Shown here piece after piece: positions 1 through 9,070 of a stretch of 62,382 nucleotides of DNA. The stretch comes from Chroococcidiopsidaceae cyanobacterium YX2bin18 (GTDB lineage: Bacteria > Cyanobacteriota > Cyanobacteriia > Cyanobacteriales > Chroococcidiopsidaceae): positions 1 through 62,382 of the forward strand of contig JAUJND010000016.1 in assembly GCA_030446505.1 (NCBI GenBank), read 5' to 3'. The notes under the pieces are model-generated. The model made no database searches and was not told the origin of the DNA. It saw nothing but the letters and a program-made list of their open reading frames with translations. Position 1 is the stretch's first letter. The number at the start of each line of letters is the position of its first letter. A program made the translations under genes and the position numbers.

Positions 1-759
1 AGTTGACAAATTAAACTGTTATTTAGCAGAGCTTATTTGCTTTAGTAAATAATATGTTTAATTCATTGAACTTAAAAACTAGCTACTTTAACTGTTAACT
101 GCGGAAGGTGAATTCAATAATCTACTTTTGTCGGTGTATACACTTACTAGAAGCTTTACGGCTTATAAAGGTGCTTCATTATACAATCATACTAGTTTGA
201 CTTTTATAGGTTAGCCCTGTACAGTCTGAGCTTACCTTTAGAGTAAAACTATGTGTGCCTAATGAATTTCACCGACAATATAAACTTATTATGTTTATCA
301 GGATAACTCTATAAATTTTTAGTAAAGGTTGCCAAATTTTTGATAAAGATTAAGTGAAGCTATGCAATAACAAAATGAGCTTTAAAGCTCTTTACTATAT
401 TTACAGAGATAAGTTTGTTAAGACAAAATAAAGTTTTGTAAAAAGTTGATGAAGCTGTTAAGTAAGAAAATAAATCTTTAAAGCTTTTCCCTAAATAATT
501 CTAAGTAATTATTAGTTAGCTTTGATTTATTTCTTAGCAAAAATACTTAAATAATAGGGCAAAAAGGCGGTTTTCAATAAGTGGATACAGCGTAAATTTA
601 TACTCAAGTTGCAGAAAACTCCAGGTAGTTAGTCACTTTTCTATTGGCGCAGTCAGCTTTCCGCTTCGAGCAAACTATAGGCGATGCAATAATAAATTGG
701 GGCAACCCTATTTAGATTACCCCAACCTTATAATCTGTAGTTGACTGAGCACAAAGCCT
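1..759. other. Intergenic, no gene seen
   Basis: AT-rich stretch at the left edge with stops in all frames and no recognisable coding or RNA signal. The only structure I can support is the inverted repeat near its right end, listed separately as a probable terminator for the RTX gene. Confidence 0.6.
697..725 (-). terminator. Probable terminator of the RTX gene
   Basis: TTGGGGCAA and TTACCCCAA form a 9-bp stem with one G.T-type mismatch around an 11-nt loop. It lies about 35 bases beyond the stop of the minus-strand RTX gene. Read on the minus strand the stem is followed by a T-rich stretch (TTTATT). Confidence 0.5.
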
Positions 760-1509
760 CTAGAAAATAATCATGTCACGGCTAATAACAAAATCTGTGC
801 CTGGCTGTAATGACGCAACCTGAGTCAAGATAGAAGCCTGAGAACTATCCTCAAAGAACAGAGCACCTGTGCCGCTATTAAATTTGAAGTTTCCGTCGAA
901 CGAATAAGATTCAACTACAATCTGATCCCCTTGCATCCATTGGAAGTCCGTAATAGTAGCAAACGACGACGGAGCGTGTAAGCTAAATGAATCTGCACCA
1001 GCACCGCCTGTAAGCGTGTCACGACCAATCTCGCCTGACAGATAATCGTTACCGTCACCACCAATCAGAGAATCGTTACCGGTATATCCAATCAAGTCAT
1101 CATCCCCAGCGCCACCACGCAGCGTATCATCACCCACCCAACCATCCAGGGTGTCGTTGCCAATACTGCCACTTATAAAGTCATTACCCAGATCACCACT
1201 TAGATAGTCATTACCTGCACCACCATAGAGTTTGTCATTACCATCCCCACCACTTAAAGTATCACTGTCTTCTTGACCATACAATGTGTCATTACCTGTA
1301 CCACCATTTAAGTAATCCTCGCCCTTACCACCAAAAAGTTGGTCATCACCCATTCCACCATCTAAGGTGTCATTGCCTTCGTTACCGTTAATTTCGTCAT
1401 TTCCTCCTAGACCATTTAGAGCATCGTTACTGCCGAAGCCAGAAATAGTGTCATTTAACTCAGAGCCAAATATAGTATCAATGCTAGCGGTGCCATTATA
1501 AATTGCCAT
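760..1509 (-). CDS. RTX-type calcium-binding repeat protein
   Basis: A 249-residue protein that is almost entirely hemolysin-type nonapeptide repeats (GGxGxDxLx), from about residue 15 to 170. It has roughly fifteen repeat units such as GGAGNDYLSG and GGDGNDKLYG. These repeats bind Ca2+ in a parallel beta-roll, usually in proteins secreted by type I systems. After the repeats comes the common RTX tail (GADSFSLHAP, then a beta-rich end). No catalytic domain and no N-terminal signal peptide are present, as expected for this secretion route. The start ATG follows GAGGAAC by five bases. No exporter gene is adjacent. The exact role (adhesin, S-layer-like, other) cannot be told. Confidence 0.85.
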   Translation of the reverse strand: MAIYNGTASIDTIFGSELNDTISGFGSNDALNGLGGNDEINGNEGNDTLDGGMGDDQLFGGKGEDYLNGGTGNDTLYGQEDSDTLSGGDGNDKLYGGAGNDYLSGDLGNDFISGSIGNDTLDGWVGDDTLRGGAGDDDLIGYTGNDSLIGGDGNDYLSGEIGRDTLTGGAGADSFSLHAPSSFATITDFQWMQGDQIVVESYSFDGNFKFNSGTGALFFEDSSQASILTQVASLQPGTDFVISRDMIIF

Positions 1510-1882
1510 TTTAGTTCCTCGTGATTTGGTTATTCGATGTCTAGCTTAGGTAGTAGCCTATGAAATACTTCGTCAGTTAATGCGCTAAATGTTTATTGAT
1601 TTTCGCTGCTTACCGAGATATTACCGATGGTAAAAGCAATTTTTAAAGTTTCCTGTGGCAGCTATCTTTTTTTGGTTTAATTTCACCTGAACTAGGTGGA
1701 ACTTAAATCAAAGTTAAGTGCATTTACTGAAACTTGCCAGCCAGAAAAAGTCAGAAAAAGTTAGGTATTTAAAAAATAATGTTGTTGCGTCATTCAAATA
1801 TAAGTAACCATACTGATTTGCGGGTTGTAAAGTGAAGGTAAGCTATGAAGTAACAAGACAAAATTCAAACACATCTTCATAA
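1510..1882. other. Divergent intergenic region
   Basis: 373 bases between the divergent RTX and truncated STAND genes. It presumably holds both promoters. No clear operator, RNA or coding signal is visible. Confidence 0.4.
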
Positions 1883-2584
1883 ATGAATGTTGAAGAAGCA
1901 TTACTTATTTTAGATACAGCCCTGAAACAAAGTTTTTTAAATGATCTTCAAGAACTAGTGTTTCGCCAATCCTGGTCAGGGCAAACTTATTTAGAGATGG
2001 CAGAAAGCTCTGGTTATAACGCTAATTACATCAAGGATGTTGGTTACAAGCTATGGAAAATACTTGCAAAAGTCTTTGCGGAAGATGTCACAAAAAGTAA
2101 TTTCCGAGCAGTTTTAAGACGACAATATGTTACTTTTCAAGACGTTCAATCTAATAGCGTCTCTGAAATATCACAAACTATTTATCCAGAAGATATTGGT
2201 TCTGTACCTATTAGTGATAACGTTAGCCAAACACAAAGTATCAGTGACTCAGCGCCGCCGACGTTAGTTTTAGTGAAGGAAATAAACAGCCCAAAAGACA
2301 TAATATCTGGAGAGGAAATAAGAGCGCAACAAATAGTAGTAACTACAGTCCTAGCAGTACCTTTAAATGCTGAAAATATTAAGATAAAAAATATTAAAAC
2401 TAGATTTTTGACAGCAACTTCTGATATTAAAACAAAGGAAACTACTGCTACTCCGCTTCAAGGATGGGAAAATGTAGGGGATGTATTAGCTGATGGACTC
2501 CCAGAGAAACTAAACTTGCTAAAGCAATGGATTATAGGCGATCGCTACCAATTAGTAGCGGTTTTAGCAAATGCTAGTGATTAA
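1883..2584 (+). CDS. Truncated STAND/NB-ARC-type protein with vMAP-like N-terminal HTH
   Basis: 233 residues. Residues 1-85 (MNVEEALLILDTAL, then QSWSGQTYLEMAESSGYNAN and KDVGYKLWKILAKVF) match the N-terminal helix-turn-helix domain of cyanobacterial NB-ARC/WD40 and vWA-MoxR-associated proteins. The middle is a low-conservation linker. The last residues, LNLLKQWIIGDRYQLVAVLA, match the stretch that leads directly into the P-loop of an NB-ARC ATPase, but the protein ends in ANASD instead of the expected GMGGIGKT. The ATPase and repeat domains are therefore missing, and the convergent rsh gene begins 34 bases later. I infer a remnant of a much larger STAND signalling or defence-type protein; a short stand-alone DNA-binding product is possible. 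Confidence 0.65.
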   Translation: MNVEEALLILDTALKQSFLNDLQELVFRQSWSGQTYLEMAESSGYNANYIKDVGYKLWKILAKVFAEDVTKSNFRAVLRRQYVTFQDVQSNSVSEISQTIYPEDIGSVPISDNVSQTQSISDSAPPTLVLVKEINSPKDIISGEEIRAQQIVVTTVLAVPLNAENIKIKNIKTRFLTATSDIKTKETTATPLQGWENVGDVLADGLPEKLNLLKQWIIGDRYQLVAVLANASD

Positions 2585-2617
2585 CAAGCATCTCCTAGAT
2601 AGAGGTATCAGGTATTG

Positions 2618-4876
2618 CTATTGGTCAATCTGACCGATACGGCGGATATTAAGAATGTCGCTCATTTTCTTGATTTTGGTGAAGACGTGTTCGAGTTGAG
2701 CGCGATCGCATATTTCAATTCCCAAGTCAATTACCGCTGGCTGACTACCATTAAAAGTTTTTACTTGAGCATTCCGCACATTAATGCTGTGATCACTCAA
2801 GCGAGACAGGATATCTTTCAGCACCCCGACACGATCAATCGCTTCAATTTGAATGTCGACTGGGTAAGTCTGGGGACGATTTCTGGCAGACTGGTTTGAG
2901 TTCCAGCTAACTGGTACTAGGCGATCGCACTCCACACTCTCCAAGTTTTGACACCCTTGGCGATGAATTGAAATTCCGCGACTACTCCGCGTCACGACAC
3001 CGATAATTGATTCGCCCGGAAGGGGGCTACAACACCCAGCTAAGTGATAAAGTAGTCCTTCTACTCCCGCAATTGGCGATTCACTAGCACGATGAGTAGA
3101 TAGGGATTCACGCTGCGTCTTGGCGGAAGTCGTTGGGATAGGGACATCAGGAACGGCAACTGGTTGCTGTGCCTTAATTATTTCTCGCCAGCGATTTAAC
3201 ACTAAGTTCAATGTCACCTCGCCGTAACCCAAGGCAGCAAGTAAATCTTCAACAGAGTGATAATTACAGCGTTCCGCTACAGTTTGCATTGGTTCTGACT
3301 TCAACAAAGCTTCAAAGCCTGTTTTACCAAGTTCCTTTTCCAATAAGTCGTGACCACGAGCAAGGTTTTCTTCGCGGTGCGATCGCTTGTACCACTGCCG
3401 AATCCTATTTTTCGCCGCAGATGTCCGCACAAAATTCAACCAATCCAAACTCGGATGGCTATTTTTCTGGGTGATAATTTCTACAATATCGCCATTTTTG
3501 AGCCGTGTATCCAGCGTAACCATCCGCCCATTTACTCGCGCTCCAGCACAACGGTTCCCCACTTCCGTGTGAATTCGATAGGCAAAATCAACTGGGGTTG
3601 AACCTGGATTAAGTGGAACTACATCTCCTTTAGGAGTAAAAACATAAACATCATCTTCAAATAAATTGTCTTTAACGCTTTCTAAGTATTCCTGCGCGTC
3701 TTTGAGGTCATTTTGCCATTCTAATAACTGCCGTAACCAAGTAAACTTCTCATCGCCGGGAGTTATTTGAGTATTACTGCTGCCAGTTTCTTTATATTTC
3801 CAGTGAGCCGCAATTCCATACTCCGCTATCCGGTGCATTTCCATTGTGCGGATCTGCACTTCCAATGGACGACCAATGAGGCTGAGGACAGCGGTGTGCA
3901 AAGATTGATAACGGTTAGGCTTTGGCAGACCAATATAGTCTTTAAATCGTCCGGGAATCGGTCGAAAAGCATCATGAACAACTGCTAAAGCACGGTAGCA
4001 TTCATCATTGTTTTGTACAATTATCCGAATTGCAGCCAAATCGTAAATTTCATGAAATTCCTTCTGCTGCCGTTGCATCTTCTGGTAAATCCCATAAAGA
4101 TGCTTAGGACGACCATTAATATCAATACATTGAATTCCAGATTGCTCCAAACCTGCGCTTAAAATTTCTGTGACTTTCGCAAGTCTGATCTCTCGATCTA
4201 CGCGTTTCTCTGCTACCAACTCCTGCATTTGACGATAAGCTTCAGGTTCCAAATACTTAAACGCCAAATCTTCCAATTCCCACTTTAAGCGCCCGATCCC
4301 TAAGCGATTCGCTAATGGAGCAAAAATATCTCGTGTTTCTTGGGCAATGCGGCGACGTTTCTCATCCGGCAAATGTTCTAGCGTCCGCATATTGTGTAGC
4401 CGATCTGCTAGCTTCACCACAATTACTCTAATATCCTGAGCCATTGCCAAGAACATTCGACGAAAGTTCTCCGCTTGGCTTTCAGTCTTACTAGAAAAGT
4501 TAAATTTAGAAAGCTTGGTGACACCTTCCACCAGCTGCCGTACTTCTGGATCAAATAGCTGTTCTAGTTCTTCAATTGTAATATCGGTATCTTCCACAAC
4601 ATCGTGGAGAAAACCAGCGGCAATCATCGCCCCGCTACCTCCTAGATCCCGCAATAAACTGGCAACGGCGACGGGATGACAAATGTAGGGTTCTCCTGAT
4701 TTACGGTATTGTCCCTGATGCAGTTGGTATGCGAACTCAAACGCCCGACAGATCAGCCCAGTATCAGTAAGTGTTTTATCTGAAGTTAGTTCATCCAATC
4801 GCGGTGCATTTAAACAAGTTTGCAGCCAGTCAGGAAGGGCAAAATCAAAGGAGGCAGTAGTCGCAAGGGCTTTCAT
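2618..4876 (-). CDS. rsh: Bifunctional (p)ppGpp synthetase/hydrolase, Rsh family
   Basis: A 752-residue RelA/SpoT homolog of normal length that makes and degrades the alarmone (p)ppGpp in the cytoplasm. Order of domains: HD hydrolase at about 45-200 (HPVAVASLL, GFLHDVVEDT, KLADRLHNMRTL); synthetase at about 250-360 (YDLAAIRIIV, GRFKDYIGLPKPNRYQSLHT); TGS at about 405-465 (DDVYVFTPKGDVVPL); C-terminal zinc-finger-like segment with HLAGCCSPLPGE; ACT domain at about 670-745. The HD and ED residues of the hydrolase and the synthetase G-loop are present, so both activities are expected. The gene is intact although many neighbours are frameshifted. Start chosen at the ATG giving the usual cyanobacterial N-terminus. 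Confidence 0.95.
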   Translation of the reverse strand: MKALATTASFDFALPDWLQTCLNAPRLDELTSDKTLTDTGLICRAFEFAYQLHQGQYRKSGEPYICHPVAVASLLRDLGGSGAMIAAGFLHDVVEDTDITIEELEQLFDPEVRQLVEGVTKLSKFNFSSKTESQAENFRRMFLAMAQDIRVIVVKLADRLHNMRTLEHLPDEKRRRIAQETRDIFAPLANRLGIGRLKWELEDLAFKYLEPEAYRQMQELVAEKRVDREIRLAKVTEILSAGLEQSGIQCIDINGRPKHLYGIYQKMQRQQKEFHEIYDLAAIRIIVQNNDECYRALAVVHDAFRPIPGRFKDYIGLPKPNRYQSLHTAVLSLIGRPLEVQIRTMEMHRIAEYGIAAHWKYKETGSSNTQITPGDEKFTWLRQLLEWQNDLKDAQEYLESVKDNLFEDDVYVFTPKGDVVPLNPGSTPVDFAYRIHTEVGNRCAGARVNGRMVTLDTRLKNGDIVEIITQKNSHPSLDWLNFVRTSAAKNRIRQWYKRSHREENLARGHDLLEKELGKTGFEALLKSEPMQTVAERCNYHSVEDLLAALGYGEVTLNLVLNRWREIIKAQQPVAVPDVPIPTTSAKTQRESLSTHRASESPIAGVEGLLYHLAGCCSPLPGESIIGVVTRSSRGISIHRQGCQNLESVECDRLVPVSWNSNQSARNRPQTYPVDIQIEAIDRVGVLKDILSRLSDHSINVRNAQVKTFNGSQPAVIDLGIEICDRAQLEHVFTKIKKMSDILNIRRIGQIDQ

Positions 4877-4982
4877 AGGTTCGGGCTTTCACTGAGGCGT
4901 AGGGAGATAACAGTAGCATAATCCAGGCGCTGGAGGGCTGTGGTATGCCCAATAAGCTAACTATTAGTTTTTATTTGGAGCG

Positions 4983-5001
4983 TTACGCCTATTGGGCGTA
5001 A
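4983..5001. repeat. Short inverted repeat
   Basis: TTACGCC and GGGCGTAA separated by four bases, in the divergent region between rsh and the PatD-like gene. It could be a regulator site; no regulator can be named. Confidence 0.3.
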
Positions 5002-5154
5002 ACACCCTTATGTGAGTGATAAAAATCTTTTGCAAGATTGAAAGTAGACTCAACTCCAAACTTGGGTAACTTAGGGCTGTAGTCAAGGATTAAATTAGGG
5101 TTTATTCTATGAGACAAAATTCTTTACATTAATACTATCTTAAGAAGCTGTTAA

Positions 5155-5522
5155 ATGTTGCCAAATCTTCATCGCCAGCGCTATCAGGAATTTGCAGAAG
5201 TTCTGGAACAATTGCACCAGAGTGCGGTTGGTAGCCAGTTAAATGCACCGAAGCTGTACCAGAGTTATGTGTCAGTGCAACGATTTTTTCAGCAGCAAAT
5301 TGTGAGTTTGGACGCTGGTGAATTGGAACCAGATGATGAATCGCGGGTACGCTCTTATCAAACGGAGATAAGTAAACAATTACAGATGTTGGGAATGGAT
5401 GTAATGTTTTTCAAGCGGCGCGGCAAAAAAAGACGGCGATAAATAGACAAATGCAGCTAGGCGATCGCCTGAAAACCCTAATTGGCTACTGCAATGCAAT
5501 ACTGCAATTAAATCGATCTTAA
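5155..5522 (+). pseudogene. patD: PatD-like heterocyst-frequency protein, one frameshift
   Basis: The open frame gives 95 residues ending KKRRR at 5442. One base added in the T run at 5407-5411 restores a second frame, reading QAARQKKTAINRQMQ and then GDRLKTLIGYCNAILQ to a stop at 5520-5522, about 122 residues in all. The N-terminal part (YQEFAEVLEQLHQ, then SYVSVQRFFQQQIV and EISKQLQMLGMDVMF) plus the restored tail resemble the PatD family, which tunes heterocyst frequency in Anabaena; homologs also occur more widely in cyanobacteria. Family assignment is from memory of the sequence pattern. The T5 homopolymer makes a sequencing deletion the simplest cause. Confidence 0.6.
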
Positions 5523-5592
5523 GTTGCACTAAGAAAACAACCTGTATATTAGTTCATTCCTAAAACTCAAAACTATTTAAAGCTGATAGCTT

Positions 5593-7224
5593 ATGAGCAA
5601 AGCCTTATTTTGGATCCACAACCCTATATTCCCCTCTCCTAAACGTCATTATAAACAACAATGGGCTTTTGTCGTTGTATATTTAACTCTGCATCCAGGT
5701 GAACGGCTGGGATTGGTAGGGGAATCAGGCTGTGGTAAATCCACACTAGGACGAGCGGCGATGCGGTTGTTGCCAGCTGCGACGCAGATTCAGGGACGAG
5801 TGATGTTTGAGGGACAGGCAGTTTTTGATCTGACACCTGCTCAATTGCGACAATTCCGGGGTGAGGCGGTAGCACTGATTTTTCAAGATCCGATGACACG
5901 CCTTGATCCTTTGATGACGATTGGCAAACACTGTATTGAAACGCTTCAGGCTCACCAACCTCAGTTGTCATTGCATCAAGCAAAGTCAAAAGCACTTGCT
6001 ACTCTAGAAGCGGTGAAAATTCCGGCAAGTCGCTGGAGTCAGTACCCGCATGAGTTTAGCGGTGGAATGCGGCAACGAGTAGCGATCGCGCTTGCTCTAC
6101 TCCTCAACCCGAAGCTGATTGTTGCTGATGAACCTACTACTAGTTTGGATGTGACGGTTGCTGCCCAAATCTTAAAGGAACTAACTAGACTGTGCCGTGA
6201 ACGAGAGATGGCGTTGTTGCTGATTTCTCATGATTTAGCGCTGGTGGGAGAATACTGCGATCGCATTGGGGTGATGTATGCAGGTTCGCTGGTTGAAACT
6301 GGGTTTTCCCAATCAGTATTCCACAACCCCCAGCATGAATACACGCGATCGCTCTTGAATGCAGCTTTGCATATTCAAGCGGTTAAAGGACAAGAGGATA
6401 TTCCTTTAAACCTAACACCTCTACTCCGAGTTAAAGATTTGAAGCAGCACTATACATTAGAACGTAATTTTATTGAGCGATTGTTGCAACAGGAAGACCA
6501 GATAATTAAAGCTGTGGATGGAGTTAATCTGGATCTGTACTCAGGGGAAATTCTGGGATTAGTCGGGGAATCAGGCTGTGGCAAAAGTACCCTGTCGCGT
6601 ACCATCTTGCAATTGATTCGCCCAACTTCGGGCAAAGTTGAGTTTCAAGGGACAGAGTTAACTACATTGTCAAAACAGAACTTGCGGCTGCAAAGGCGGC
6701 AAATTCAAATGGTCTTTCAAGATCCCCACGCCTGTCTAAATCCGGCGATGACGGTGGGACAAAGCATTGCTGATCCCTTGTCTATTCATCAATTGGCTGA
6801 TCCTCGTGCGGCGAGGGTTCAGGTAATCCAAATGCTGGAGCGTGTGGGACTAAAACCGCCAGAGGAGTATTATGATCGCTATAGCGCTGATTTGTCTGGG
6901 GGGCAACAACAACGAGTAGCGATCGCACGGGCGTTGATTACTCACCCCAAACTACTAATTTGTGACGAACCAGTGAGTATGCTAGATGCTAGTGTGCAGA
7001 CGCAGGTATTAGAGTTGATGTTGGAGTTAAAGCGGGAGTTTGATTTAACGTATTTATTTATTACGCACGATCTTTGGGTAGCGCGGTTTTTCTGTGATCG
7101 CATTGCGGTAATGAATTCTGGACGCATTGTCGAACTCGGTTCCACCCAGGAAATATTTACTAATCCTCAGCACCCTTATACCCAAACTTTGCTGCAAGCT
7201 GCTCCCCTGCTGGCGCGAACCTAG
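5593..7224 (+). CDS. Peptide-type ABC transporter ATP-binding protein (two ATPase domains)
   Basis: 543 residues with two complete ABC ATPase domains in tandem, like a DppD-DppF or OppD-OppF fusion (YejF/GsiA type). NBD1 has Walker A GESGCGKST near residue 42, signature FSGGMRQRVAIA and Walker B LIVADEPTT. NBD2 has Walker A GESGCGKST near 325, signature LSGGQQQRVAIA and Walker B LLICDEPVS. Such proteins power uptake of oligopeptides or related solutes with separate permease and binding proteins, none of which is adjacent. The first 35 residues are less conserved than the rest, so the N-terminus should be checked. Confidence 0.88.
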   Translation: MSKALFWIHNPIFPSPKRHYKQQWAFVVVYLTLHPGERLGLVGESGCGKSTLGRAAMRLLPAATQIQGRVMFEGQAVFDLTPAQLRQFRGEAVALIFQDPMTRLDPLMTIGKHCIETLQAHQPQLSLHQAKSKALATLEAVKIPASRWSQYPHEFSGGMRQRVAIALALLLNPKLIVADEPTTSLDVTVAAQILKELTRLCREREMALLLISHDLALVGEYCDRIGVMYAGSLVETGFSQSVFHNPQHEYTRSLLNAALHIQAVKGQEDIPLNLTPLLRVKDLKQHYTLERNFIERLLQQEDQIIKAVDGVNLDLYSGEILGLVGESGCGKSTLSRTILQLIRPTSGKVEFQGTELTTLSKQNLRLQRRQIQMVFQDPHACLNPAMTVGQSIADPLSIHQLADPRAARVQVIQMLERVGLKPPEEYYDRYSADLSGGQQQRVAIARALITHPKLLICDEPVSMLDASVQTQVLELMLELKREFDLTYLFITHDLWVARFFCDRIAVMNSGRIVELGSTQEIFTNPQHPYTQTLLQAAPLLART

Positions 7225-7253
7225 AACCGACTTACAATCTATTGGCAAAATAC

Positions 7254-7287
7254 TAATGACTAATGACCAATGACCAATGACTAATGA
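7254..7287 (+). repeat. Heptamer tandem repeat
   Basis: Almost five consecutive units of TAATGAC or CAATGAC run up to and into the start codon of the acetyltransferase gene. The array supplies several ATGs, of which only the last is in frame with the gene. It belongs to the short tandem repeats common between cyanobacterial genes. Confidence 0.85.
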
Positions 7288-7775
7288 ATATTCGTGATGC
7301 TGTTGAAACTGACTTACCAGCTATTGTGGAGATTTACAATGCTGCAATTCCCCAGCGCATGGCAACAGCTGATTTAGAGCCAGTATCTATTGCAAGTCGG
7401 AGTTCCTGGTTTGATGAACACATACCCTTAAAACGTCCAATTTGGGTGATGGAAGTAGATCAAGCAATCGCTGGCTGGCTAAGTTTTCAATCATTCTATG
7501 GGCGACCAGCCTACCACGCAACTGCGGAAATTAGTATCTATGTTGCCCCAAACTATCAACGTTGCGGTGTGGGACGGCAACTCTTAACTCAAGCAATTCA
7601 CCATAGTCCCAATGGTTTAAAAACTTTGTTGGGCTTTATCTTTGCCCATAACCAGCCAAGCTTGCAGTTATTTCACTCACTGGGGTTCCAACGCTGGGGG
7701 TTTTTGCCTCAAGTGGCAGAACTCGATGGCGTTGAGCGCGATTTGCTGATCGTGGGTTACAGAATTTTTACCTAA
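7284..7775 (+). CDS. GNAT N-acetyltransferase, phosphinothricin-acetyltransferase-like
   Basis: 163 residues with the single GNAT fold: IRDAVETDLPAIVEIYNAAI at the N-terminus, the acetyl-CoA pyrophosphate loop VAPNYQRCGVGRQLL near residue 95, and NQPSLQLFHSLGFQ near 125. This arrangement is that of the Pat/MnaT subgroup, which acetylates phosphinothricin or methionine derivatives; the actual substrate cannot be read off. The start codon lies in the last unit of a heptamer repeat, with no Shine-Dalgarno sequence visible. Located 59 bases after the ABC ATPase gene on the same strand. Confidence 0.85.
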   Translation: MNIRDAVETDLPAIVEIYNAAIPQRMATADLEPVSIASRSSWFDEHIPLKRPIWVMEVDQAIAGWLSFQSFYGRPAYHATAEISIYVAPNYQRCGVGRQLLTQAIHHSPNGLKTLLGFIFAHNQPSLQLFHSLGFQRWGFLPQVAELDGVERDLLIVGYRIFT

Positions 7776-7954
7776 ATTAGCGGATTTTTAAAGGTATTCA
7801 GTGAAATTACAGTTTTCCGACTTTCCCTTGCGGCTGATATAATCCAAATCGCTGCTACAACCAAACCGATCACTAAACCACTTGCTGTAGGGAGATTCAT
7901 CAATCTCCCTAATTATGGCTTGATAGTGAGGAGTATGTTCTTTTTCAGGTGTTC

Positions 7955-9003
7955 ATGACGATATCGCCAGTAAATCCTCAGATACTAACGCAAAACGTTC
8001 GTAATTCAGTTTGTCTCAAAGATATTCTTAAAACTCTACCCCAGGAATGTTTTGAACAAGATCGCCGCAAAGCTTGGTCAAGAGCACTAATTAATGTTTT
8101 GATGGTTGGCTTAGGCTATGTGGGTATAGCTTTTGCTCCCTGGTTTCTTTTACCCTGTTGTGGATTTTTACCGGTACTGCTCTTACCGGTTTTTTTGTGA
8201 TTGCTCACGACTGTGGACACAGGTCATTTGCCAAACGACGCTGGGTAAATGATTTGGTGGGGCATTTATTCATGCTGCCGTTGATTTACCCCTTTCATGG
8301 CTGGCGGCTTCAGCACAATCACCATCATACTCACACTAATAAGCTGGAAGAAGACAACGCTTGGCATCCCATTTCACCAGCGGAGTTTGAAAGTTGGAAA
8401 CCAATTTTCAGATTAAGCTTTGAGGGGTTTATGCGGAATCGGTTATGGTGGATAGGCTCAATCGTACATTGGGCTAATTTGCACTTTAATTGGTCTCAAT
8501 TCCGCAAGAAAGACCAGTCTAGTGTGAAGCTTTCGGTAGGTGTTGTTGTAATTTTTGCCGCGATCGCCTTCCCTACCTTAATTGTTACTACTGGAATCTG
8601 GGGATTCGTCAAATTCTGGTTAATGCCTTGGCTAGTCTACCATTTCTGGATGAGTACATTTACTTTGGTTCACCACACGGCTCCAGAGATTCCTTTTTAT
8701 CCACCTGACAAGTGGGATGCTGCTAGCGCTCAATTATCTGGCACTGTTCACTGTGAGTACCCCCGTTGGATAGAATTTCTCTGCCACGATATTAATGTCC
8801 ACATCCCGCATCACCTTTCAACAGCTATTCCTTCCTATAATTTGCGACTGGCTCATAGTAGCTTGCAACAAAATTGGACGGACTATCTTCACGAATCTCG
8901 CTTTTCTTGGGCTTTAATTAAGCAGATTACCGACAAGTGTCACCTGTACACTCCAGAGACTCGCTACCAGTCTTTCAAGGAGTATCACCAGGCTGAGAGA
9001 TAA
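7955..9003 (+). pseudogene. desA: DesA-type fatty acid desaturase (delta-12/omega-6), one frameshift
   Basis: Membrane di-iron acyl-lipid desaturase that inserts a double bond at delta-12 of glycerolipid acyl chains. Two overlapping frames make one protein of about 350 residues, the family length. The first frame ends LLPCCGFLP; the second continues as [12 protein letters not shown]. The break is at CCC 8153-8155, where one extra C would restore the frame. The three histidine boxes are intact in the second frame: HDCGH, HNHHH and [18 protein letters not shown] and [20 protein letters not shown] fit DesA better than DesB. A GTG at 7949 is an alternative start. A terminator made of two HIP1 octamers follows. 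Confidence 0.88.
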
Positions 9004-9031
9004 GGTATTCAATTTCAGTAATTAAGAAGAG

Positions 9032-9070
9032 TGCGATCGCAGTTTTCAATAGACGCGATCGCATTTTTTT
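9032..9070 (+). terminator. Terminator built from two HIP1 octamers
   Basis: TGCGATCGC and GCGATCGCA form a perfect 9-bp stem around a 14-nt loop and are followed by seven T residues. It lies 29 bases after the desA stop and touches the end of the convergent methyltransferase gene. It fits intrinsic termination of desA. Confidence 0.75.

Noticed and set aside
1050..1460. Repeated DNA in the RTX gene as a separate repeat element
   Set aside because: The repetition follows from the GGxGxDxL protein repeats and varies at codon level.
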